A stretch of DNA of 64,000 nt from Oncomelania hupensis (GCA_036898135.1 CM072526.1:54443821-54507820), one strand, 5' to 3'; numbered from the stretch's first letter, positions 20,486 to 33,231 are shown. Notes: generated by a model not told the origin, from the sequence alone. Translations and numbers: made by a program.

Positions 20486-21465
20486 GGTTCTCGTTTACAG
20501 TCAGAAAATACAAGCAGCAAACTCGGAGACAAGGTAAAGTTTTACGACTACTATTTATTAGTTTTAGTATCAACTCGCGTTGTTTAAAATGTTCATATCC
20601 ATTTCTTACTTGAAAAAAAGTCTGAGTTTGATCTTTGCAAGTGGAAAGACAATGTTCAATTTAAATGCAAATGTTGTTTCTTACTGCTTAGTTAGAAACT
20701 GCGTTCTACCGTGTCGAAAACAAGTTTTTTTTCTCTAAAAGCGAAATTTTATCCAGCACTGCATATTATCACCGAGAAAGTCTTCCTCATTTTGACTTTA
20801 TTTCAATGGCTACAATGCTTTTTTTCCCAATTCTGTTGAGCTTCGTTTTCCTTTGAAAACTTTCTGTAAGAATTTCACTCTATCATGTATCGTTTCCTTC
20901 GGAGACAATTCTGCTGGAGTGGTTACAAAGTTTCACTTCGCAAGTTGCTTCCGGAGAGCTGTCGTCTTCTTTTTATACGGCAGACGACATTTTCGCCAAA
21001 TATTGCGCATGCGCACATACTCGCACTGTGAAAGTGACCAAGTTGCCAAACCCAACAATGCAGCCTTTGCCCTCCTGTCGTGTGTCCACCTGCTCTAACA
21101 CGGAGCAGACGACAAGTTGTGTTTGAAAATACAGCAGACGACAATTTCCACTGTTATTCCTTAAATGGCGAATGGATGTTTTATTGAAAAATGACATCCT
21201 TCCCAGCCCGTCTGTGCAAATACGTTTCAAATATCCACATTCTTCGCTTTGTTATGATGCAAGGTATTTGCTCCCCAGCATGGCAAGATGTCATTTCAAA
21301 AGTTGACAAAAAATGCGACATCTCTAAAAATAGGTTGCGGCATAATGGCTCATCTTTTTGTCCCCACCCTTAGTCCCAACCCTGTTGTTACTTCCTACTC
21401 ATCATCTTCCACCCCTCACCCCCCTCCCACCCTGCGCCCACCTCCACACCCCTACTCTTTTTGTT
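20486..21465. other. 5' flank of gene 1, no gene seen
   Basis: Unique-looking sequence upstream of exon 1 (minus-strand gene). A pair of similar phrases, 'acagcagacgacaa' and 'cggagcagacgacaag', occurs near 21100-21140. No open frame with coding character. Confidence 0.4.
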
Positions 21466-21775
21466 GTTACTCCTTGGGATGAGAGTATAAACCGAGGTCG
21501 GGTCTGTGCCCGCACGCATTCCATCGCATGGACTTTAAAGATCCTGACGCTCATGTTCTTTAGGGTTGGAGTGCCGGTTATACAAATACATCCAGCATGC
21601 ACTAGGTCCCTTTACCCATCCCCTGTCACCGAGCATTGTGATCAGTGGTCTGGGCATCAGACTATACGCCCAAAGACTACAAGTGGGCGCCTCGTGCGGC
21701 TTGAGATAGATCCTGTGTCGGCCAGCGCCTTGAGCAGCTTTTGAGCTGGAAAAGCGCTATATAAGAACGATTGAA
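21466..21775 (+). mobile_element. SINE2-type short repeat, best full copy
   Basis: About 310 bp from 'ctccttgggatgagagtata' through 'gatcctgacgctcatg', 'catccagcatgcactagg', 'gggcgcctcgtgcggcttg' and 'gccagcgccttgagcagc' to 'gaaaagcgctatataagaac'. It is the most complete of about nine copies in the window. Confidence 0.85.
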
Positions 21776-21925
21776 CTAAACAATTCTTCGTGTTTTAATT
21801 TCCTCTCCTCTTTTTTATCTTTTCCCTTCACAGTCTTCATCTTCTCCTTCCACATCTTGTTTTGTTTTCTTTTCCCCTTATTCTTCAGTTCTCTTCATTG
21901 TCATTATCATCGTCATCAGCATCAG

Positions 21926-21965
<40 letters not shown>

Positions 21966-22394
21966 TTGATAAGAGGTAACGCGAGAGAAAATTTTAACAT
22001 TTTGGATTGAGGACAAGAAGGTAAGAACGCACCAAACAAAAACAAAACAAAAAAAATTCCAACAATATAAGAAGAAATACAAGTACAAGAACAACACCAA
22101 GACGATTTTGTAAAGCAGAAAGCTGTTATTGAGATTAAAATAACACGAACACAAAAAATACAACTAGTTTTAAAGCAAAAATGGAAAGTATTTCATAACA
22201 TTTGCGTGAAAAGACGGAGGAACTTGGTCTACTATAGAATATGTAGTCAATAGTGACAGCCTTGTGAGGTGTAATCTTGTGGACCTTGCTTCTCTCCTTT
22301 TTCACACATGGAAAACCGCACTCTAGCTTGTGAAAGTAACGTCCACCATTATTGAACTATGATGGAGTGTGTTCACCGAACTCCATTTGTATAA

Positions 22395-22620
22395 ATTTGC
22401 TAGTTATTGCATAGTCTTATATAGCATAGTCTTATATAGCGTAATCTTATATAGCAGTTTCATATAGCGTAGTTTTATATAGCATATAGCATAGTCTTAT
22501 ATAGAGTAATTTTATATAGCGTGGTTTTATATACCATAGTTTTATATAGCCGTTTTATATAGCATAGTCTTATCTAGAGTAATTTTATATAGTGAAGTCT
22601 TATATAGCATAGTCTTGAGC
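22395..22620. repeat. Degenerate tandem repeat of 'cttatatagcatag'
   Basis: About a dozen imperfect units of 'tatatagc(a/g)tagt(c/t)t' with indels. AT-rich, no coding sense. Confidence 0.8.
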
Positions 22621-23990
22621 TGCCCAGAGCTAAGTCAAATTAAAGTAAGTGATAACCATAACCTTAGAGATTTTTGACAGTATTAATGCTGATAGTGCAA
22701 GACCTGGGAGAGACTAAAATGTGTGTGTGTGTGTGTGCAGATGTGAAACTACAGTTGAAAGTATACTATTGAAAATATAACGTGTAATTGTCGTGGAAAT
22801 GTGGTTTTAGTATTTGCTAATTTATCGTGTTATGTATTACTTCTTTATATGCTGAGATCAAGGAGTACTACTTTAGTACTCCTTGGCTGAGATATATACA
22901 ATTATTGTGCTGTATGAATTCTCCATTGTGGGCAATAGTAATAAATTGTTGACATGACTAGTCCTTTTATTTGGCTGAAGAAAAAACTATATATTGTGTA
23001 TTATGTATCGTAGTTTACTTCATACATAATTCATTGGCAACCACATTATATGCCATGCCGCTGCATAACTACAGACCCTGTATACCCTTTTGGGGAAAGT
23101 CAAGGCGAAACGGCATCAGCAAGAAAAATGAAAGGATACCTACGTTTGACCACCATGTGTGTGTGTATATACATTTTGTGCACAGTGGAAGAGACAATGT
23201 CGCGCCACCTCTGCCATTCCGCTGTTGTTCCTCTTATAAATAGGTTTCTAGCTTTAGGCGCTGAAGTCGCCGGGGGACACGAGAGAGCGAGAAGTTACCT
23301 CCACCTGCATACACTTCAGAGAATCCGCTGTAGAGTTGTTGGAATGTGCGGTAGCAGTGGACGGACGTGCATGTTGTGGTTTTGGTCCTTATTGACTTTT
23401 GGGTTCTTTGCCTGCCCCTCTTCCTTGACGTAATCATGTGACAGGCACTAGACCTGACTTGTGGCCCAGTGGTCGGAGAGAGAGACCAGTGGATAAACAT
23501 TAGTGGTAAGCTGCCGTAAGAGGTCTTCAAAGGTGTACGGCGCATTCGCTGCATGCTTGCAGTCTTAAGTCGGTGCACAGACGGTGCGTTAGCTTGGCGG
23601 ATTAGTACTTTACGACTGTTATTGTCCGTCCTTAAGCCTCTTCGGTTGTAATCACTGTATAGACCGCGCTGAGTATGCTATCGTAGTGTGGTCCATCGTT
23701 AAGGCCGTCATTTGTGAAAGCAAATCTTTTACACCTTTCCATTTTCTTTGTTTGAATGTAAGCCTATATAGTTGAATATTGAATGTGTATAGTTGAATAT
23801 TGAATGTGTATAGCTGAATATTGAATACCATAATTATGTAGGTGATAGGCAGCGCAGCGCAACATATTTCTTATAAATGCATTACAATTAAAACAAATAT
23901 CTTCATTCTTCTTCTCTACCTCCTCCTTTTCTTGCTTTCTTCTTTCTTTCTTGTTGTTCTTGTTCTTCTGCTTCTTCTTCATTAAAATAA
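22621..23990. other. Intergenic, no gene confirmed
   Basis: A minus-strand stretch around 23460-23570 reads CKHAANAPYTFEDLLRQL and on to a stop, which looks mildly protein-like. I see no matching splice sites or partner exon, so it is not called. Short ~20-bp 'tagttgaatattgaatgtgta' repeats lie at 23765-23830. Confidence 0.35.
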
Positions 23991-23997
23991 TATTCGG

Positions 23998-24185
23998 GTC
24001 TTCTTCTTCTTCTTCTTCTTCTTCTTCTTTTTCTTCTTCTTCTTCTTTAAAATAATATTCGGAGGTTCTTCGTCGTCATCTTCTTCATCTTCTTCTTCAT
24101 CTTCTTCTTCTTCTTCTTCTTCTTCTTCTTCTTCTTCTTCTTCTTCTTCTTCTTCTTCTTCTTCTTCTTCTTTTTCTTCCTCTTT
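23998..24185. repeat. (CTT)n array, interrupted
   Basis: Two CTT blocks separated by a duplicated 'aaaataatattcgg' phrase (23986 and 24050), suggesting the block duplicated. Open as poly-Glu/Lys on the minus strand; not coding. Confidence 0.9.
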
Positions 24186-24476
24186 ATTTATAAAAATGAA
24201 ATTCGGGGGCTCATTCCCCATTGGGAAATTCCAGCCTCTCTTTCATCAACATTAATGTAAGCACCGTGCAGCGCTAGCCAGGACAAAAGTCAACGGGACC
24301 CATAACTTCATCCCACATAAAAGATTTGGAATTGGCGATAATATGTGTCACCCACGAGGGCCAAACTCGCATGGCCTTCTCAGCGATGGCTCCACAGGCA
24401 CTCAAAAGAGTAAACAGTGGCTGGGGTGAGTGGGTAGAGAATATAATAATGGCACTCTGCTTGCAGGGTCCTCAAC

Positions 24477-24477
<1 letters not shown>

Positions 24478-24515
<38 letters not shown>

Positions 24516-24738
24516 CGTATTTATTTATTTATTTTTTAATGTATTTATTTATTTGACACTCACCCGTCCAGGTGAGCTTCAAGAGTTTGAAAGTTCTTCG
24601 CGACGTATTACATAAGCAGACTGTAGACCTCGGTTTATACTCTCATCCGAAAGAGTATGGGCACTGCACTGACCGAGAAACGGGCTCATGTTACAGGTTA
24701 ATTAGGCTGTACAAACCGCGGTCCACATGTTAGCCGTT

Positions 24739-24810
<72 letters not shown>
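24478..24810. repeat. (TTTA)n and (CT)n arrays around a SINE2 fragment
   Basis: TTTA repeats 24478-24552, a decayed inverted SINE2 end at about 24555-24655 ('acctcggtttatactctcat'), then a CT run 24739-24812. Confidence 0.85.
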
Positions 24811-24816
<6 letters not shown>

Positions 24817-25168
24817 CCCTCCTCTTTTTTTGTTCCGAATTATTTTTTTCAAGGACTAGCTATAAGACCGGTCCATAATACCTACTGTTATTATCCTATT
24901 AAAGGTTTGGACTTCTCTCTCTCACTCACTCTCTCTCTCCCTCCCTCCCTCTCTCTCTCTCCCTCTCTCGCCATCTCCCTCTCGGCCCCGCGTAGCCCTC
25001 ATTGCTTATAGCAAATGATCCTCCCACTGGGCCCTTATTGATTGAACTAACCCACGCCATAACAACTCCACTCACTATTCACTGAAATAACCCATTCCAA
25101 ATCAGTTCTATTCAGGTTCTTCCGATTCAAATTTAGTGTGCGAACCGTATTAGTATGTTGTGCGGATC

Positions 25169-25230
<62 letters not shown>

Positions 25231-25605
25231 AGGATGCTATATACGCGCCTTTCCCCAAATCAATCAGGCTCAAAGGGCGGCGATCTATACCAACAAACAC
25301 GCTCACCTGTCTCACCCACCCTCACACACACCAAATACACACCAATCACTCAAACAGGTGGTGTAAAGGCAGGAAGATCGCTATTGGAAGACGGAAAGAA
25401 ACTCGATTTTTAATTTTTGAAATATTGACTGCGTCCTGTACCATTATTGAAGGGAGGGAGTAAACCGGAGTGCCCGGAGAAAACCCTCGGTGACCTCAAT
25501 AGTCTCGTACCTAAGTCACATACGTTCGCCCCTTGCGGGAATCGAACCCGCGACCTTCGGCATAGGAGATTGGCGACTTATCCACTGCGCCACGAGGCCA
25601 GCCCC
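25169..25605 (-). mobile_element. tRNA-derived SINE1, second full-length copy (inverted)
   Basis: Starts on the minus strand at about 25605 with 'ggcctcgtggcgcagtggat', has the B box 'gcgggttcgattcccgc', and ends 'gcgcgtatagcatcctg' plus a 60-bp ATT tail (AAT on the plus strand, 25170-25229). It is very close to the copy at 7688-8093, so the family moved recently. Confidence 0.87.
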
Positions 25606-26059
25606 GGATCAAATACGCCGTACATATTTATTCCACGTGGAAGAGGGAGCGACCTTCCTTTGTGCCAAATGCAGATAGAGATTTAAACACGGCTTAAAAC
25701 AATTTTAAACGTCTTTAAAAAAAAAACTAAAAAAAAACAAACAAAACTTGACCTTCCTCTACGTTACTGCCGAGCAAACAAACAAGCCCAGCTAGACCTA
25801 GCATAATGTTGACAAAATCCAAATTTATCTTGTCGACGTACCTCGTCTGTCTGTCTATGTTTGAGTTTCCTGAGAGCAAGAGAGAGAGAGAGAGGCGGGG
25901 AGGTGGGGGGGGGTTGAAGTTGAAGTTGTCAAACTGTAATGGGATAAAGGTTTTAGATATAACCTACCTAGCCTTACTACCTGTCATATAAGATGATGAA
26001 CATTAACAATAACAATGACTATAATGTTATTAATTAAATAATGTTTTAACAAACATGCA

Positions 26060-26475
26060 TGCCTCACCTTAACTATTGATCAGCACCCTGGTGCAATGTT
26101 AGTGAAGTTCAAATTAGCAGACTAGAGATCTTTGATAACAGAGGCATTAAACTAATATATAAATCGAATGCTCAGTTACTGTTGGAATACCTACTAGTGC
26201 ATGGTACATACAAACATCTCCGTATTCTTCCACTGCACAAGCAATTCAGGTTCAATGCTGCTATATTTGTGTTCAAAATAACACATAGAGAAGCGCCTTT
26301 CTATTTCAATAAATTCTTTCAAAAACCAATATCTGGGAAAAGATTAAATAACTACAAGCTACCCTTTCCCAGATTAGAAATCTTTGAAAATAGCTTTTCA
26401 TTCTTTTGGTGTATCAGTATGGAACTCTCTTCCTCCGAAGTGCAAAACATATGGTACACGTTCTTTCTTTAAAAC
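26060..26475 (+). pseudogene. CR1/Jockey-like LINE 3' coding fragment
   Basis: Plus-strand peptide pieces EVQISRLEIFDNRGIKLIY, HKQFRFNAAIFVFKITH, RLNNYKLPFP and, after a frameshift near 26405, a WNSLP-like end ('gtatggaactctcttcctcc'). This is the standard C-terminal region of non-LTR retrotransposon proteins. It has a stop and a frameshift and the 5' part is missing. Confidence 0.75.
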
Positions 26476-27221
26476 ACACACTTTAATTCCTTAATCTAGT
26501 TCAAGATCAGGTGGTTTGTTAAGAGTGTGAATGTCAGTGTGAGACTGAGTGATTGCGAATAGTTGGAATGGGCACAGAAGAAAGATTTAAGTGCGTCAGC
26601 TGTGACAAAAAAAAAACTAAACGGAGCTTACTGAGAATAAATATATTTCTAGATGTAATTTTGATAATGTAATTAATGTGTGCTCTCCAGCTAAAGTCGT
26701 CACTGATATTATACCCAAAATCCTATTTTGGTGTAGTTGTTCAATTTTATTTGCTTTTAACTTAAGATTAAGATGTAGAGGCTGAATCTTATGTTTGTGA
26801 CGGGTCGTGATCAAATACTTCTGCTCTTGTTTTGGTAAATTTTCACGCGGATATTATTGCATCAAATATTAATATCATTGATAAAAATTAAGAGACTGTT
26901 GCTATATTTCCGATTTCTGTATCATAAGTGTGAAGAGAAGAATCATCATCAAAGAGATCAAGTTAAGTTTCTTTTTGACTGAGAGAAATTGGTAGATTAA
27001 TGAACAGGCAGAAAAAAGAGGTGCAGAGGATGAACCATTAGTATATTCTGATTAACTTCTTTCTGTCAGATATCAGAAAAATTGTGACAAGGACCCAGAA
27101 TTTTGAAAGTAGAATTAACTTGTGGATGAGAATATCATGAGTAACAACATCGAAGAAGGTCAAGTAAAACCGCTTCACCAATATTTTGTTGGAGCAGTGG
27201 CACTCAGCCAGGTGTTACACA
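26476..27221. other. Intergenic, no gene seen
   Basis: AT-rich. The end of this stretch may be the UTR of the LINE above. The minus-strand frame 26617-26814 reads KANKIEQLHQNRILGI, possibly old LINE or unknown; not called. Confidence 0.35.
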
Positions 27222-27936
27222 GGTTGATTGATTGATTGATTGATTTATTGTTGCTTTAGGTCCAGCGGACTCTTCCGAGCCAAATCAGGACCGGACAACC
27301 CCCGATCCGCATAAAAGATCTGCTGAAACAACCCCAGTGGGAAAATTGAATGCCCTCCACCGGCCAGTCATTTTACAATAAAGACATCCCACGCGGGGGA
27401 CGGCTGAGGGTTGACCTCAACTACGCGAATCCCCGGTTACAAAAACAAAATAGAATACAAACATCATTATAAATCATCAACAAAACACATACATATAAAA
27501 TGCCTATAGTGCTAAATAGTACAATCATAGGAAGCCCTAGTGACCACCCGGCAGAAAGCGTCCAACACTCCCAAGCTGATCCAACAGACCTCATACACAA
27601 ACAAGGAGTCTTGTCCAGGAAGAGTTTTCAAGAAAAAAGGTAGGTCATTGATCTAGCGAAGAAGAAGAAAGTATAGCAGAGTGAAGGACAGAGCAGGAAT
27701 GGGAAAGAGTAAATGAGGAAGACAGCGACAGTGGGAATTTAAAGCACTAAATTTCCATAAAGTGGGGATACTATTTATACTGAAAACCCCCGGCACTCCA
27801 ACGGGGGGTACTGTTGCCGCAGTGAATCTGTCTTGCCTATAAAGGAAAGACAGGTTTTCAACTGTGGCTTTCCCTTTTCCCTTTATAGGTTTGAACAATC
27901 TACAGTGGCAAGATTGCTCATGACCCCAAGGGGGTC
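27222..27936 (-). mobile_element. R700 retroposon, copy 2 with 12-bp target duplication
   Basis: Flanked by TGTTACACAGGT on both sides (about 27211 and 27937). The (CAAT)n tail lies at the low-coordinate end, as in copy 1. It contains 'tataaatagtatcccc' on its sense strand, a good TATA-like motif that stays in all copies. Confidence 0.8.
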
Positions 27937-28091
27937 TGTTACACAGGTGTGCTAATGCACTCTGGCATGAATGTTTGAGTCAGAAACTAGATTGATAAGC
28001 ATACAACAGGGTCTGATTCTCAGTTAGCTCAGCGTTATACATCGTGTACTCAAACATTTTAGGTAGCAGCACACCACCATTCAAAACAATC

Positions 28092-28096
<5 letters not shown>

Positions 28097-28178
<82 letters not shown>

Positions 28179-28395
28179 GAGAGTTGGAGAGAGAGCAAAA
28201 GAGAGAGCGCGGGAGAGAGAGAGAGGATGATAGAAAGCGAGAGAGAGGAAGCGAGGGAGAGAGAGAGCGGGAGAGAGAGAGGGGGGGAAAGAGATGGAGA
28301 GAGAGCGTGAGAGAGAGAGGGAGAAAGAGAGCAGGAGAGAGAGAGAGGGAGAGATGGAGAGAGAGAGTGGAAGATAGAGAGAGAAAGAAAGAGAG
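28097..28395. repeat. (GA)n array degenerating into GA-rich DNA
   Basis: A pure GA run of about 75 bp then GA with G/C/T interruptions. The 150-codon frame over it (RERERE) is an artefact. It is preceded by a tRNA-like relic at 28015-28080 ('gttagctcagcg', 'attcaaaac'). Confidence 0.93.
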
Positions 28396-29205
28396 TTTGA
28401 TATTTTTATTGGGTTTTAGACTATTTGTCCATTTGGAAGGGGGTACAATGGGATTAGGGTTACAATGTCCAAAGACTTCCACATCTCACATAATGTACAC
28501 ACGTGTGTTTTGTTGCCATGGAAACCAAGGCATTATTATGTCATTCCATATTTATGAATAACTCGCGAAAATTTCTTTGGTCACGAATGGAGTACACACA
28601 GGAAGAACCTGATCAATTACATCAGCGTGCACAGGTCGTTTTCTGCTTTAGTGACCTCCAGTCTCTGTCCTCTGTCCACCGGTTGACCACCTCCAAGTCT
28701 GGACAGTCACAACTTTTCATCTGGCGTCAAGTAGCGTGCTGATAACAGGAAGAGCCAGTGCCTCCACTTAATGTCTCGCAGTCCATGGCCAACACGACAT
28801 CGTCACTCTGACTTATCACGTATTCTTTGCCATCAGCGATAAAGTTCTGCTTCTCTGTGGATTTCTCAGACTGCTCAGTCTGCGTTTGTCCGTGATTTCA
28901 TTAACATACCCCTTCACTTTCAGCCACCTTCACTTTGATTGGCTGTTGTGCAGTCAACATGTACTGCGCCATTTTAAAAGCGTTCTCCAAAGGCGAAAAA
29001 TATTTCGTGCGGAGCAATCGCACACGTTTTGTGGGGCTTTATTTTTCTAGGCAACTGGGGGCAGGTATGTATGTAAGCGTATTGCACGTGCTGGCTGATG
29101 TCATGGCTGCGTCGTCTGCTGTAGTTACTACTACTACTAGCACAGCCACTGTCAATAATAGGCCTACTTCAACATAAGCATGATTTTCTTCGACCGATGG
29201 CTAGT
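28396..29205. other. Intergenic, no gene seen
   Basis: Mixed-composition DNA with short frames but no splice-bounded or family-like peptide. Nothing is recognised. Confidence 0.4.
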
Positions 29206-29206
29206 G

Positions 29207-29400
29207 GGGCCGGGTAGCTCAGTTGGTAAGAGCGTCTTGCTAGTAACCGAAAGGTCGCTGGTTCGAATCCCGGATTGGTCAACGTGTGATCATATTATTT
29301 TCCCCTTTACCAACAACTGGCCCGCTGGTGTCAGTATAAATCGGTCCAGTAGTCACCTATATGCGAAAGTGTCGTGTGACTATAATCTACATACAAACAA
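29207..29400 (+). mobile_element. tRNA-Thr-like SINE head with body
   Basis: 'ggtagctcagttggtaagag' is a near-perfect A-box/D arm and 'gctggttcgaatcccgg' a B box. An AGT anticodon can be placed in a CTAGTAA loop. The anticodon and T stems have mismatches and a body ('caacaactggcccgctggtg' and more) follows, so I read it as a tRNA-derived SINE and not as a working tRNA gene. Confidence 0.6.
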
Positions 29401-29789
29401 ACAAACCGATGGCTCGAATGATGATGTAGAAATGTTGACATTACTTGACCGAAGAAGTTTTGAAGACTTGAGTTGCCTCTGTTGAAGAGTTGTGTTGTTG
29501 TCTCGGCGAATTTGAACTGGGACACTTGCATCGATAATACCCGTTCTGCTTCATCCTCTGTGTCGCCATCTTGTTGACTAGAGGCTTCGCCTTTTTAAAC
29601 GGAGAACAACTGCCGTAGTGTGACCACTACCTGTAATTTTCCAACTGGAAAGCGATCTTTCTGTGAGCAGGGGCCCCAAAGCAAGGTCTACTGCTGTTGG
29701 TAGACCAACAAGGGAATGTTTATTAATAAATTTGTAATTCGAAGGCCGGACAAATTTCCTTGAGATGTGTACAGTAACGTCCCCATCCT

Positions 29790-30171
29790 AAAGAGAGAGT
29801 GAGAGAGAGAGACAGACAGACAGACAGAGAAAGAGAGAGAGACCGAGAGAGAGAGACAAAGAGAGAGACAGAGAGGGAGACATAAACAGAGACACAGAGA
29901 GAGAGACAGAGCGAAGAGAGAGACAGACAGACAGACAGAGAAAGAGAGAGAGACAGAGAGAGAGACACAGAGAGAGAGAAAGAAAGAGAGAGACAGACAG
30001 AGAGACAGAGAGAGAGAGAGAAAGAGAGAGACAGACAGAGAGACAGAGAGAGAGACACAGACAGAGAAACAGAGAGAGAGACACAGAGAGAGAGACACAG
30101 AGAGAAACAGAGAGAGAGACAGAGAGAGAGACAGACAGAGAGACAGAGAGAGACACAGAGAGAGACAGAGA

Positions 30172-30227
<56 letters not shown>

Positions 30228-30230
30228 AAG
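29790..30230. repeat. GA-rich array with GACA variants
   Basis: GA repeats interspersed with GACA/CAGA units. Three overlapping minus-strand frames (SLSLSL, CLSLCL) are artefacts. Confidence 0.92.
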
Positions 30231-30232
30231 GT

Positions 30233-31545
30233 AAAGTAATATTGGATGCAATCTATCTTAAAAAATTCTGTGTTGTTTCCGTCTTCTAATAACGACTTGC
30301 CTTTATGGAACATGTGTGAGTGAGGAGTGCTGGGTTGTGGTGTATGTAGTAGGAATGTCTGTTACACCTCAGCCTTTATGGAACATGTGTGAGTGAGGAG
30401 TGCAGGGTTGTGGTGTATGTAGTAGGAATGTCTGTTACACCTCAGCCTTTATGGAACATGTGTGAGTGAGGAAATGCGGGGTTGTGGTGTATGTAGTAGG
30501 AATGTCTGTTACACCTCAGCCTTTACGGAACATGTGTGAGTGAGGAAATGCGGGGTTGTGGTGTATGTAGTAGGAATGTCTGTTACACCTCAGCCTTTAT
30601 GGAACATGTGTGAGTGAGGAAATGCGGGGTTGTGGTGTATGTAGTAGGAATGTCTGTTACACCTCAGCCTTTATGGAACATGTGTGAGTGAGGAGTGTAG
30701 GGTTGTGGTGTATGTAGTAGGAATGTCTGTTACACCTCAGCCTTTATGGAACATGTGTGAGTGAGGAGTGTAGGGTTGTGGTGTATGTATTAAGAGTGTC
30801 TGTTACACCTCAGCCTTTATGGAACATGTGTGAGTGAGGAGTGCGGGGTTGTGGTGTATGTAGTAGGAATGTCTGTTACACCTCAGCCTTTATGGAACAT
30901 GTGTGAGTGAGGAGGGCAGGGTTGTGGTGTATGTAGTAGGAATGTCTGTTACACCTCAGCCTTTATGGAACATGTGTGAGTGAGGAAATGCGGGGTTGTG
31001 GTGTATGTAGTAGGAATGTCTGTTACACCTCAGCCTTTATGGAACATGTGTGAGTGAGGAGGGCAGGGTTGTGGTGTATGTAGTAAGAATGTCTGTTACA
31101 CCTCAGCCTTTATGGAACATGTGTGAGTGAGGAGTGCAGGGTTGTGGTGTATGTAGTAGGAATGTCTGTTACACCTCTGACTTTTTGGAACATGTGTAAG
31201 TGAGGAGTGCGGGGTTGTGGTGTATGTAGTAGGAATGTCTGTTACACCTCAGCCTTTAGGGAACATGTGTGAGTGAGGAGTGCAGGGTTGTGGTGTATGT
31301 AGTAGGAATGTCTGTTACACCTCTGCCTTTATGGAACATGTGTAAGTGAGGAGTGCGGGGTTGTGGTGTATGTAGTAGGAATGTCTGTTACACCTCAGCC
31401 TTTAGGGAACATGTGTGAGTGAGGAGTGCAGGGTTGTGGTGTATGTAGTAGGAATGTCTGTTACACCTCAGCCTTTATGTGGGTTACAGATCGCCGCGTT
31501 TTAAGTCTGATTTAGGAATAAGGCGCCTGTAGCATCCATTGTTGT
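30233..31545 (+). repeat. 73-bp satellite array located inside a SINE1 copy
   Basis: About 16 units of 73-74 bp ('gcctttatggaacatgtgtg' ... 'tgtctgttacacctca') fill 30300-31480. The left border 'ttccgtcttctaataacgac' and right border 'agatcgccgcgttttaag', 'aggcgcctgtagcatcc' match the SINE1 body before and after 'gcctttacaccacctgtttg'. Variant classes (gtgcagg, aaatgcggg, gggcagg) are spread along the array. Confidence 0.85.
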
Positions 31546-31558
31546 TGTTGTTGTTGTT

Positions 31559-31590
<32 letters not shown>

Positions 31591-31617
31591 CTTCTTCTTC
31601 TTCTTCTTCTTCTTCTT

Positions 31618-31683
<66 letters not shown>

Positions 31684-32085
31684 GTGTGAGAGAGAGAGAG
31701 AGAGAGAGAAAGGAGGGAGCGAGACAAAGTGAGAGACATACAGACAGAGAGAGAGAGACATACAGACAGAGAGAGACATACAGACAGAGAGAGACATACA
31801 GACAGAGAGAGACATACAGACAGAGAGAGACATACAGACAGAGTGAGAGACATACAGACAGACAGAGAGAGACATACAGACAGAGAGAGAGACATACAGA
31901 CAGAGAGACATACAGACAGAGTGAGAGACATACAGACAGAGAGAGAGAGACATACAGACAGAGAGACATACAGAGAGAGACATACAGACAGAGAGACAGA
32001 CAGAGAGAGAGACATACAGACAGAGAGACATACAGACAGATAGAGACATACAGACAGAGAGAAACACAGACAGAGAGAGAGTTAT
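31540..32085. repeat. Compound TTG / TTC / TTA arrays then 'gagacatacagacaga' repeats
   Basis: TTG (31540-31590), CTT (31591-31645), ATT (31646-31683), GA (31687-31710), then about 20 units of 14-16 bp around 'gagacatacagacaga'. The array starts at the SINE1 3' end, consistent with growth from a SINE tail. Confidence 0.9.
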
Positions 32086-32604
32086 CATAGTAACTCCCTT
32101 GACCTTGATTATGTGAAAGAAATCTTGTCATCCAGAAGGCTAACAATAAACCCACCATTTTTAAAATGGAGTTGCATTCGTTTCCGATCAAACAGAACAG
32201 TCCCTAATAAATCAACTTAGCAAGTCAGGTCAAGTCAAAAGCCAAAGTGGAAAGGGGGCATGTGACCTTCCGTTAATGACAATCAAGGTGACCTTGTCCC
32301 CCGTGTCAACGTACTGAGAGGAAATATTCAACATTGTTTCTGCCAGACTGTACCGTCAATGGTCTGATGGCTTAGCTGGCAAAACGCCTAGTCCTTTCTT
32401 CCCATTTGTTGACGTCTCCTCCGTAATGTTGACTTTTCCGACGTCTTCTGTGAGCAGTCCACATTTTCAAGGGTATGCCAACCTGCGGGAGCAAGCAGCC
32501 CTGTTGGATTAATTACGCAAGTATTTGTATCATACGCCGGTTGGTCTCCTACCTCCCCCTGTATAAGAATGTGCAGTATGGAACAATGTAGTTAGAGAGA
32601 TTGA

Positions 32605-32735
32605 CGTAAGACAAAAGAGTGAATTGCGAACAGACAGGGAATGAATTGCAAACAGAGATCGAATTGCAAACAGACAGGGAGTGAATTGCAAAGAGACAGA
32701 AAAAGAATTGCAAACAGACAGATAATGAATTGCAA
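32605..32735. repeat. ~24-bp tandem repeat of 'gaattgcaaacagacaggga'
   Basis: Five imperfect units. No coding meaning. The flanking 32090-32600 and 32740-33150 show no gene or element I recognise. Confidence 0.75.
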
Positions 32736-33166
32736 GTATTTCGCCTGTTTAATTGCTGAGCTGCTCAACTCACAGTGTGTTGGGCAAAGAAAACAACAAC
32801 AAAATCCTTCTGAAGTGACTCTCTGGTCACCGGATGTGAAAATAACCGATCTTCTTATTTGAACAGGCGAAAGAAGCATGCACGATGATAAGTCTCCCCT
32901 TTTTAGATGTGTGTGTACGCGAAAACCCTGGTTTGCCTGGTCGTCGTTACGGCTGATCACTGGCGAAATAGATCTGCCGGAAGTAAAAGGGGCATCCGAA
33001 GGAGTACGTCACCCTCCCCTAAACCTCCTACATAAGGTAATATTTGGCAGATATGACGGCAACAGTAGACAGAATGTTCTTAAAACAATGGACAAATAGG
33101 TCTAAAACGTTTACAAAACTTTTGTGGTAGTCAAGAAAATCCTTGATATACAAAATAATAATAATA

Positions 33167-33231
<65 letters not shown>

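Noticed and set aside
23234..23578. Possible minus-strand exon (CKHAANAPYTFEDLLRQL)
   Set aside because: The frame is short, no splice partner or start was found, and it matches no family I know.
28097..28561. RE/LS dipeptide frames over GA-rich DNA (also 29688-30313 and 31501-32191)
   Set aside because: Purine/pyrimidine repeats lack stops by composition. No start, splice or domain support.
29207..29282. A tRNA-Thr gene
   Set aside because: A and B boxes are good but the anticodon and T stems do not pair well and a SINE-like body follows.
30300..31490. CRISPR array (regular repeats)
   Set aside because: Units are contiguous 73-bp tandem repeats without unique spacers, in animal DNA.
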